Source of the DNA: a bacterium
Lineage (GTDB): Bacteria > Zixibacteria > MSB-5A5 > GN15 > FEB-12
Direction: 5' to 3'
DNA length: 5,515 nt
Assembly (NCBI GenBank): GCA_030668045.1
Contig: DAOUUR010000190.1
Coordinates: forward strand, 1 to 5,515
Shown: positions 1 through 5,515 of the stretch, piece after piece
How the letters are laid out: each line of letters starts with the position of its first letter
Numbering within the stretch: the stretch's first letter is position 1
Notes under the pieces: model-generated
Told to the model about the DNA's origin: nothing
Databases searched by the model: none
Seen by the model: only the letters and a program-made list of their open reading frames with translations
Program-made: the position numbers and the translations under genes

Positions 1-1496
1 AGGTGACGGCCCTGGCGTCGGAATCTTGCTATCACACCGGTACCATTGTACGACTCTCCGTCAAGAGCGGCGGTGTATTTGCCGTCGTCGAACGTTTTCC
101 CGCTCAACTCTTGTTCCATGATGGTGGGGTCATTTGGTTCCTCGGTCAGAGCGTAAATAAACTGCCCGTCAATGCTGTAGTTGCGTGTCAGCCTGACATC
201 ACCATCCACCGCCAGTATCGTGCCGAATCCGCCGCCGTCGTACCGTCGGTCGGTAACCATAAAACCAAGCTGTGTGTCATTGCCGATAGACCGCATTCCT
301 CGGAGCACGTTGACAGTACTCCTGCCAATAATCGCTCTGGGGCCACTCTCGCCCAGTGGTATCATGTAGGGACTGTTTTCATCACGGGCCAGGAAATAAC
401 CAATGCTGGTCTTGTCCATTCGCGCCGTGAATTTACCGGCGTATTCCGGATCAAGGACCATTCGCGTATAGAAAGAATTGAACAACGTCCGAAAGAGGTC
501 AGAACCTTCCTGGAAAAACGGTCGTCGCTCCGGGAAAAGCAATGCGATCGTCGAGTTGATATCAATCTGGGCAGCATCGGCTTCAATCTGACTGAAATCG
601 GGATTGTAGGTAGCCTCGCCGGTGATGTCTGATGTGAATGAATACTTGCCGCCGAGCGACACTTCGCTCTCTGTCGATCCGTTTGTGAATGCAGAGTTAC
701 GATCACTCGCATCATCCAGAGTTCCAGCTTTGTCACCGGTTACCGTGGCCAGAATCTCAAAACCTTTGCCGGGACGAACGCCCGTGATTCCGTCGACCTT
801 ACCCCACTGGCATGGCCAGCATTGTTCATCACGGTTATTGGCCGACCAGGTGTACTGAAAATAACTCTCGCGGGGACGATTGCGCCAGAAATCGACTTTC
901 CAACTCTGAGTATCCTGATTGGGAAAGCGCATGCTGGAAAATGGAATCGCCATTTCCACCTGATAACCCGAATCAGTGATCCGGGCGGCAGATTCCCAGA
1001 TCAGATCGAAACCTGCATCTTCGCCATGAACACTCGTCCACAGCCGATCTTTCTGAACTCCGTACGGATTGACAAAAAACTGGTAAGCCCACGCCGCCTC
1101 GCCATAGGTGTCAATTAGAATACCGACTGCATCGTCGGCGCCGTATTGATCCCTCTGGCACATAGTAGCCCGCAGCGATTCCGGGTCATCGTGGCAAATG
1201 AAAGCTACATACAATCTGTCATTGTCATAAGTGATAAACGCCTCGGTGTTCACAACTGGTTGCGTATTATCACCGGGAGAACGCTCTACAAAATTATCCG
1301 CCCGACTTGCCGATTGCCAACCCGCGTCGGTGAGGTCGCCGTCGATATCAATAGACTTCGGCGCCTTGCTCATTTCAAGCTCAGGTTGATAGACCGGCTC
1401 AAAGGCTTTGCCTGAGGCCACCGAGGCGGACACGAGCATCATTACCACCACAATAAAGCAGTAGGTACCGGTATTAGTCTTGAATAAATGCTTCAT
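1..1496 (-). CDS. DUF5916 family protein with N-terminal CBM9-like domain (3' end beyond window)
   Basis: Reading leftward from ATG at 1496-1494, the frame stays open for 498 codons plus two bases to the window edge, with no stop. Residues 1-30 form a signal peptide: K3 and K6, then a hydrophobic core (FIVVVMMLV) and a small-residue cleavage region (ASVASG). Residues about 45-195 resemble the CBM9-like beta-sandwich that precedes DUF5916, with landmarks DGDLTDAGW (52-60), DDAVGILID (121-129), FVNPYGVQKD (141-150) and AIPFSSMRFP (183-192). The DUF5916 hallmark follows: YNPDFSQIEAD (297-307) and FPERRPFFQEG (321-331). From there on the protein should be outer-membrane beta-barrel. Family members usually run to about 700-900 residues, so a few hundred C-terminal residues are missing. 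The function of the family is unknown; a role in carbohydrate binding or transport is only inferred from the CBM9-like fold. A CWPC pair lies at 226-229. An AAAGGG ribosome site 5 nt upstream supports the start. The gene is divergent from the hydrolase. Confidence 0.93.
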   Translation of the reverse strand, partial: MKHLFKTNTGTYCFIVVVMMLVSASVASGKAFEPVYQPELEMSKAPKSIDIDGDLTDAGWQSASRADNFVERSPGDNTQPVVNTEAFITYDNDRLYVAFICHDDPESLRATMCQRDQYGADDAVGILIDTYGEAAWAYQFFVNPYGVQKDRLWTSVHGEDAGFDLIWESAARITDSGYQVEMAIPFSSMRFPNQDTQSWKVDFWRNRPRESYFQYTWSANNRDEQCWPCQWGKVDGITGVRPGKGFEILATVTGDKAGTLDDASDRNSAFTNGSTESEVSLGGKYSFTSDITGEATYNPDFSQIEADAAQIDINSTIALLFPERRPFFQEGSDLFRTLFNSFYTRMVLDPEYAGKFTARMDKTSIGYFLARDENSPYMIPLGESGPRAIIGRSTVNVLRGMRSIGNDTQLGFMVTDRRYDGGGFGTILAVDGDVRLTRNYSIDGQFIYALTEEPNDPTIMEQELSGKTFDDGKYTAALDGESYNGTGVIARFRRQGRH

Positions 1497-1501
1497 GATA
1501 A

Positions 1502-1507
1502 CCCTTT
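1502..1507 (-). promoter_or_regulatory. Ribosome binding site of the DUF5916 gene
   Basis: On the minus strand AAAGGG lies 5 nt before the ATG at 1496-1494. A second ATG at 1510-1508 overlaps this site but is in another frame and soon meets a stop, so the 1496 start is preferred. It also places the signal peptide directly at the N terminus. Confidence 0.6.
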
Positions 1508-1605
1508 CATTTTTTCCGCACCCGAAACTACGCTGGCTGACGGGCACACCTATCCTGTTAGCTACAGTCCACTATTTGGGTCTGTAACTCCTACCAAATT
1601 ACCCT

Positions 1606-1643
1606 TGTGTAGGACATAAACGGCTGGTGTATTCTTCTACACA
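1606..1643. repeat. Inverted repeat TGTGTAG / CTACACA in the divergent promoter region
   Basis: TGTGTAG at 1606-1612 is the exact reverse complement of CTACACA at 1637-1643, separated by 24 nt. A second copy of GTGTA at 1627-1631 can pair with TACAC at 1638-1642 over a 6-nt loop, so the right arm has two possible partners. The position between divergent genes would suit an operator. A 7-bp repeat in this much intergenic DNA could also arise by chance, and no T-run follows on either strand, so it is unlikely to be a terminator. Confidence 0.35.
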
Positions 1644-1889
1644 GTAGTACGGATTGAGTTGTGCCATGTTTCATGAATTTGGACAAAAAAATAGCACGTC
1701 ATCGAGCAGAGTGCCTCTCGGTATCGACCTTCTGGTAATAGTCAATAACCGGACTGGCCAATCGGGTCGAATCACTTCAGTGCAAATAGACATGTTTGAT
1801 TGGTATTGGTATCTCGGACTTCTAACTTCGCTTTATGCTTGTAACCTGAGAAATTATTACCTATTCCTTATGAAATCAATACTCACAGC

Positions 1890-1897
1890 AAGGAGGT
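1890..1897 (+). promoter_or_regulatory. Strong Shine-Dalgarno of the hydrolase gene
   Basis: AAGGAGGT is a near-perfect anti-16S match, with its GGAGG core ending 5 nt before the ATG at 1902. It fixes the hydrolase start. It also argues against a typical Bacteroidota host, where such sites are rare. Confidence 0.85.
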
Positions 1898-1901
1898 TCT
1901 G

Positions 1902-2813
1902 ATGAACCGGGAGACACATTTCACTACACTACGATTGACAGCCTGCTTCATAGTTCTTGTAATGGTTTTTATTATGTCGTGTCAGGAGAAGACCGAAACG
2001 GCAATCACCACCCATTCGGTTATCGACAGCGTATTCTCCGAAGACAGCCTGGCAATTTACTATGATGTTTCCGGCAAAGGTGAAAAAACGCTTGTATTCG
2101 TTCACGGTTGGAGCTGTGATAGGAGTTACTGGGATGAGCAGGTACCGGAATTTAGCAAAAGCTATACGGTTGTTACTGTCGATCTGGCTGGCCATGGGGA
2201 ATCCGCGATGGGTCGGGACGAATGGACAGTATCATCGTTTGGCGCTGATGTTGCTGCTGTGGTCGAGAAACTTGATCTCAAGAACATCATACTTGTAGGT
2301 CACTCGATGGGCGGTTCGGTGTCAATTGAAGCAACTCGACTTCTCGGTGATCGGGTGGTGGCCATCGTGGGGGTTGATAACTTTCAGGATTTCTCTCATC
2401 AGTTTTCTAATGAACAGATAGAACAGTTTCTGGCTCCTTTCCGATCTGATTTTGTCGGTACTACAAACGGGTTTGTCCGGGGCATGTTTGTATCAACAGC
2501 TGACTCGATTCTTGTCGAACAAATTGCCACTGATATGTCGGCCGCGCCTGCCGAAGTCGCGATTAGCGCACTTTCTGACTTCTTCCGATATGATTATGCG
2601 GTGGCCTTCAAGGATGTTCGCATTCCAATTCGCTGTATCAACTCCGACAAGTGGCCGACTAACGTGACCGGCAATCAGGAACTGGCCCCATCGTTTGAGT
2701 TGAAGTTGATGCCAGGGATGGGACACTTTTTGCATATGGAAGATCCGGTCAAATTCAATCAACTACTGCACGAAACGTTGGCCGAGTTCCGGCAAGGCGG
2801 TGAGGAACAGTAG
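1902..2813 (+). CDS. Putative lipoprotein alpha/beta-fold hydrolase
   Basis: This 303-residue protein belongs to the alpha/beta hydrolase superfamily. Residues 10-26 are a hydrophobic export signal ending in I-M-S-C, so Cys27 is a probable lipidation site; Met at -2 is less usual than Ala, Ser or Thr. The mature enzyme would be anchored to the membrane. Fold landmarks appear in order: VFVHGW at 65-70 (oxyanion-hole strand and loop), VDLAGHGES at 93-101, the nucleophile elbow GHSMGG at 133-138 with Ser135, the probable catalytic acid Asp249 in INSDKWPTN, and the catalytic His275 in GMGHFLH. The triad looks intact and the length is normal for a single-domain hydrolase with a small cap, here about residues 160-235. 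The superfamily includes esterases, lipases, haloalkane dehalogenases and C-C hydrolases, and the substrate cannot be read from the sequence. The TGATG context at 1900-1904 and the strong ribosome site support the start. It lies 157 nt upstream of the DUF5686 gene on the same strand, which is weak evidence for cotranscription. Confidence 0.9.
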   Translation: MNRETHFTTLRLTACFIVLVMVFIMSCQEKTETAITTHSVIDSVFSEDSLAIYYDVSGKGEKTLVFVHGWSCDRSYWDEQVPEFSKSYTVVTVDLAGHGESAMGRDEWTVSSFGADVAAVVEKLDLKNIILVGHSMGGSVSIEATRLLGDRVVAIVGVDNFQDFSHQFSNEQIEQFLAPFRSDFVGTTNGFVRGMFVSTADSILVEQIATDMSAAPAEVAISALSDFFRYDYAVAFKDVRIPIRCINSDKWPTNVTGNQELAPSFELKLMPGMGHFLHMEDPVKFNQLLHETLAEFRQGGEEQ

Positions 2814-2866
2814 AGACTGTATCATTGAGTAGCAAGGTTACACCCCGCACAGCGGAACTAAGGAAC

Positions 2867-2913
2867 ACGTATCACATACGAATCTTCCCGGAACAACTGT
2901 CGATGTGATACGT
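2867..2913. repeat. Perfect 11-bp inverted repeat between hydrolase and DUF5686 genes
   Basis: ACGTATCACAT at 2867-2877 is exactly mirrored by ATGTGATACGT at 2903-2913, with a 25-nt spacer that itself contains TTCCCGGAA at 2885-2893 near the centre. As RNA it would form an 11-bp stem with a large, partly structured loop. No T-run follows (the next bases are ACTACCTCTTAAC), so it is not a standard intrinsic terminator. It ends 57 nt before the DUF5686 ATG. It could be an operator, a 5' leader structure, or an mRNA 3'-end stabiliser for the hydrolase transcript. The arms contain TGTGA, similar to a Crp-type half-site, but arranged outward rather than as a normal Crp palindrome. Confidence 0.6.
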
Positions 2914-2970
2914 ACTACCTCTTAACATAGGTAAAAGGTCGAAAGTGTTTCTTTTGAATTTGAACAACCT

Positions 2971-5421
2971 ATGACTCACGCCTTTAAAAAGTATGAAACT
3001 CGCATGAGGGTGATACAAACCTGTCTCACTGCTCTGTTGCTACTTGTTCTGATTACTCCCTCCGTCGCCGGTCAACCGAGTGGGCAGGTATCAAACCGCA
3101 AGTGGATAGAAGGAACCGTATATGATCTGAGCACCGGTGAACCGATCCCATTCGTCACAGTACGGGTGCTGGGAAGCGGCATATCTACTCTGGTCAACGA
3201 AGATGGCCGCTACAATTTACTTCTACCACCGGGTCGGGTCACCCTGAAGTTCTCCCATACCGCCTATCACTCTGATACTATCGCTGTTGATTTGACTGAT
3301 CGCCGTCAGGTCAGAGATATCTACTTGCGAATAGCGATTATTGAGCTGCCCGGTTCAACCGTTTACACCCGAGCCTACGATCCGGGTCAGCGGATAATCA
3401 TCGAGGCTATTCGTCGCAAGCGAGATATTCTTGCCCGGTTGCATGACTACCGGTATGACGCGTACACCAAGTTTGTCATTGGTGATGGCGACAAGGAGGG
3501 AGCCGAACAGGTTCTGTTGATTGCCGAGTCACAGACAACGGCCTATTGGGAACAACCGGACAACTATAAGGAGGTTATCACCGCTCGTCGCCAGACACAG
3601 AACGTCCAGGCCGAAGGCAACCTTGTGACGGTGGGAGAGATTCTCAATTTCAATAAGAATCGAATTGACCTGGGTAAGTATGCTGTCGTTTCACCGACGG
3701 CCAAAGATGCTCTTGACTACTACAACTACTACTTGATGGACACCGTGTACCTTGATGGAAAAGCTGTCTTCCGTCTTGAAATTGAACCGAAGTCTCATGC
3801 CGACCCGCTCTTCATTGGCACGATTGATATCGCCGATTCAACCTTTGATGTTGTTTCAGTCGATGTTCGGTTCAACGAAGCGGTTCGTTTTGAGTTTATT
3901 GATTCGTTGCGTTACAGTCAACGGTTTGCCAGCTTCGACAATGATATCTGGATGCCGATTGAGGTTCGTTTTTCGGGTTATGTTAGTTTTGGCGTCAAGA
4001 TACCAGGCATACCTCAACACCTGTCGTTTGCCCAGTCGGCTTCGTTGTACGAGTACGCCTTCGATGAGGGACATCCGGATGGTACTTTCGATGAGTACTT
4101 GATCGTGGTTGAGGAGGGCGCCGACGATATCGACAGTATTGATTGGGAATCTCACCAGACTATTCCGTTAACGGCTCTGGAAGACAGCGCCTACATCCGT
4201 ATCGATTCGCTTGAGAACGCACCAAAGCCACTCGGCAAGAAGCTCTTGATGGCAGCGGCGGGTTCGCTTCTGTTGTTCACGGTTGGATATCACGATCTAT
4301 TCCATTTCAATCGAGTGGAAGGTGCCTATCTCGGTCTTGGTGGTACGCTAAGGCAGTTCTATTCGGGGTCAAATTTCCGGGAGATTAGACTCAAGGCAGG
4401 TTATTCGTTCGAACGTGAAGACTGGCAGTACCGCTTCGGGACGCGCTACCAATTGTCTGATCGACAAAAACTCTGGCTGTGGTTGGCCTGCCATGACGAG
4501 ATAGTCGCTCGTCCGACTGTGATCAGTAACAACAACTATAATCCGACAAGTCTGGCTCTAATGGCCCGACTTGATCCGTTCGATTACTATGCCGAAAGAG
4601 GATTCACTCTGAGCGCCGGTTCCAAACTCGTCAATCACACCCGTTTGCAAGTCAGTTACCACGATGTAGACCAAGAATCCGTTGATGCAAGAACCGACTA
4701 TACGCTGTACGGCGAAGGAGCTCAATCACCACGAGCCAACCCTGCTATTGTTGAGGGGAAATTGCGCAGTCTGGAAGCCAGTCTGACTTTTGACTCAAGA
4801 AAGCTTTTCAACAACAAAGGTCGCGACATGCTTCGAACAGAAACCGAGTACACCCGGATCGCTATTGGTGGCGAACTGGCTGACGCGGGGTTTATGGAAA
4901 ATGATTTTGACTTCAGACGTTACCATGTCCGTTTAACCCGACGCCAACGCAGTCTCGGGCTTGGCGTAACTACTGTCAACATCTTCGCCGGAACCTCCGA
5001 CCGTTCTCTGCCACCGCAACGGTATTTCACTATTGATTACGCCAACGGCGTATTTTATAATAGTCGCGGATTCAATACGCTCGATGGACACAATTTCGCC
5101 GGTAATCGTGTGGCTGCGTTCTATGTAAATCACGATTTTGATCAACTACTTTTCCGCAAGAGCCGATTGCCATTGATAAAGGAGATACCGTTTACTCTGA
5201 GCATCCACGGTGGCGCCTTCTGGTCCGATTTTCATAACCACCCGTCCAATCCGGCAGATGATCTGATCGCTACCGCCACCGAACCGTACCGCGAGATCGG
5301 ATTTGGTCTCGGCAATCTGACACCATTCATAACGCCGTTCAACCTCGCGGCATGGTGCACCTGGCAGATATCCGACTACAACACCGAGCGATTCAACTGG
5401 CAGGTTGGAATCAAGTTTTAG
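2971..5421 (+). CDS. DUF5686 outer-membrane protein with carboxypeptidase-regulatory-like domain
   Basis: This 816-residue protein appears full length; family members are commonly about 800-850 residues. Residues 13-33 form a signal peptide with a leucine-rich core and likely cleavage after SVA (31-33). Residues about 46-120 are a carboxypeptidase-regulatory-like beta-sandwich (GTVYDLSTGEPIPFVTVRV at 48-66, then NEDGRYNLLLPPG at 76-88). DUF5686 follows, with EPKSHADPLFIGTIDIADST at 272-291, a linker with IDWESHQTIPLT at 390-401, and FNRVEGAYLG from 446, which marks entry into a C-terminal beta-barrel. The last residues, QVGIKF, end in Phe, as in substrates of the barrel-assembly (BAM) machinery. 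The molecular role of the family is not established; outer-membrane location is predicted. The start is uncertain: ATG 2971 has no visible ribosome site, and an in-frame ATG at 3004 (residue 12) would give a shorter, cleaner signal peptide, also without a clear site. An in-frame stop at 2932-2934 limits any further upstream start. Confidence 0.92.
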   Translation: MTHAFKKYETRMRVIQTCLTALLLLVLITPSVAGQPSGQVSNRKWIEGTVYDLSTGEPIPFVTVRVLGSGISTLVNEDGRYNLLLPPGRVTLKFSHTAYHSDTIAVDLTDRRQVRDIYLRIAIIELPGSTVYTRAYDPGQRIIIEAIRRKRDILARLHDYRYDAYTKFVIGDGDKEGAEQVLLIAESQTTAYWEQPDNYKEVITARRQTQNVQAEGNLVTVGEILNFNKNRIDLGKYAVVSPTAKDALDYYNYYLMDTVYLDGKAVFRLEIEPKSHADPLFIGTIDIADSTFDVVSVDVRFNEAVRFEFIDSLRYSQRFASFDNDIWMPIEVRFSGYVSFGVKIPGIPQHLSFAQSASLYEYAFDEGHPDGTFDEYLIVVEEGADDIDSIDWESHQTIPLTALEDSAYIRIDSLENAPKPLGKKLLMAAAGSLLLFTVGYHDLFHFNRVEGAYLGLGGTLRQFYSGSNFREIRLKAGYSFEREDWQYRFGTRYQLSDRQKLWLWLACHDEIVARPTVISNNNYNPTSLALMARLDPFDYYAERGFTLSAGSKLVNHTRLQVSYHDVDQESVDARTDYTLYGEGAQSPRANPAIVEGKLRSLEASLTFDSRKLFNNKGRDMLRTETEYTRIAIGGELADAGFMENDFDFRRYHVRLTRRQRSLGLGVTTVNIFAGTSDRSLPPQRYFTIDYANGVFYNSRGFNTLDGHNFAGNRVAAFYVNHDFDQLLFRKSRLPLIKEIPFTLSIHGGAFWSDFHNHPSNPADDLIATATEPYREIGFGLGNLTPFITPFNLAAWCTWQISDYNTERFNWQVGIKF

Positions 5422-5431
5422 GATGTTAGAT

Positions 5432-5499
5432 TAGGGGAAGAGATACACACACTGTGCGAATATGTGAGAATGGTCTCTTCCGAGGGTACAACTCCCCTA
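5432..5499. repeat. Overlapping inverted repeats downstream of the DUF5686 gene
   Basis: GGAAGAGA at 5436-5443 is exactly complementary to TCTCTTCC at 5474-5481. TAGGGGA at 5432-5438 is exactly complementary to TCCCCTA at 5493-5499. The left arms overlap by three bases (5436-5438). The two pairings can either compete or, if the outer stem is cut to TAGG/CCTA, stack as a long interrupted hairpin. The structure starts 10 nt after the stop codon, where a transcript end would be expected. No T-run follows, so a canonical intrinsic terminator is not supported. It may be a 3'-end structure or a regulatory site for a gene to the right. The rest of 5422-5515 shows no gene. Confidence 0.45.
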
Positions 5500-5515
5500 C
5501 AGCTCTCTGATCTTC

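Larger units (their letters stand above)
1497..1901. other. Divergent intergenic region
   Basis: About 400 bases separate the start codons of the DUF5916 gene (leftward) and the hydrolase gene (rightward), so both promoters should lie here. I see no convincing -35/-10 pair for either direction. The best rightward candidate is TTGTAA at 1839-1844 with TATTCC at 1862-1867, 17 nt apart, and its -10 matches the consensus at only three positions. Other visible items are an inverted repeat at 1606-1643, the 8-bp palindrome TTCATGAA at 1670-1677, and a short tandem repeat of TTGGTA near 1800-1811. No convincing gene is present. The frame from TTG 1654 (or ATG 1666) to the stop at 1900-1902 lacks a ribosome site and shows no recognisable domain. 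Confidence 0.7.

Noticed and set aside
3..632. 209-codon plus-strand open frame at the left edge
   Set aside because: It is antisense to the DUF5916 gene, which has clear family motifs throughout. The plus-strand product has no signal or domain landmarks.
822..1415. Two further plus-strand frames (822-1118 and 1146-1415)
   Set aside because: Both lie antisense within the DUF5916 CBM9-like domain and have no supporting ribosome site or motif.
1839..1867. Sigma-70-like promoter TTGTAA-17-TATTCC for the hydrolase
   Set aside because: The -10 matches the consensus at only three of six positions, so it is noted as a candidate and not listed as a feature.
1654..1902. 82-codon plus-strand frame whose TGA overlaps the hydrolase ATG (TGATG), as in translational coupling
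   Set aside because: It starts with TTG (first ATG at 1666), has no ribosome site, shows no recognisable domain or convincing protein-like composition, and spans the region needed for promoters. The overlap is probably coincidence.
2867..2913. Rho-independent terminator for the hydrolase gene
   Set aside because: The stem is only moderately GC-rich, the loop is 25 nt, and no T-run follows on either strand.
3752..4155. Overlapping short frames inside the DUF5686 gene on both strands
   Set aside because: They are out-of-frame shadows of a gene with strong family motifs.
1..5515. CRISPR array, tRNA, transposase, toxin-antitoxin or phage genes
   Set aside because: No regularly spaced repeats, no tRNA-like cloverleaf noticed, and no motif of these families in any plausible frame.

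Overview
The window reads as ordinary chromosomal DNA from a Gram-negative (diderm) bacterium, most likely in or near the Fibrobacterota-Chlorobiota-Bacteroidota (FCB) assemblage. All three genes have N-terminal export signals. Two of them encode probable outer-membrane beta-barrel proteins of families common in that assemblage: DUF5916 with a CBM9-like domain, and DUF5686 with a carboxypeptidase-regulatory-like domain. Base composition looks close to even. Two of the three genes have recognisable purine-rich Shine-Dalgarno sites, and one (AAGGAGGT) is very strong. Typical Bacteroidota rarely use such sites, so a related candidate phylum (Zixibacteria, for example) is a reasonable guess. That placement is inference.

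Layout: (1) Positions 1-1496 on the minus strand hold the N-terminal 498 codons of a DUF5916 protein whose 3' end lies beyond the left edge. (2) Positions 1497-1901 are a roughly 400-base divergent intergenic region with a small inverted repeat and both ribosome binding sites. (3) Positions 1902-2813 on the plus strand encode a probable lipoprotein alpha/beta hydrolase with a complete Ser-Asp-His triad. (4) Positions 2814-2970 are a 157-base gap carrying a perfect 11-bp inverted repeat. (5) Positions 2971-5421 on the plus strand encode a full-length, 816-residue DUF5686 outer-membrane protein. (6) Positions 5422-5515 are non-coding, with overlapping inverted repeats downstream of the stop.

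All three products are predicted to act in the envelope: two in the outer membrane and one as a lipid-anchored periplasmic or surface enzyme. They could share an envelope or nutrient-handling role. The gaps around the hydrolase are too wide to claim an operon, and no substrate can be read from the sequence. I found no mobile element, RNA gene, CRISPR array or defence system. The points most worth a second look are the intergenic inverted repeats, the unclear start of the DUF5686 gene, and the CxxC pair in the DUF5916 protein.
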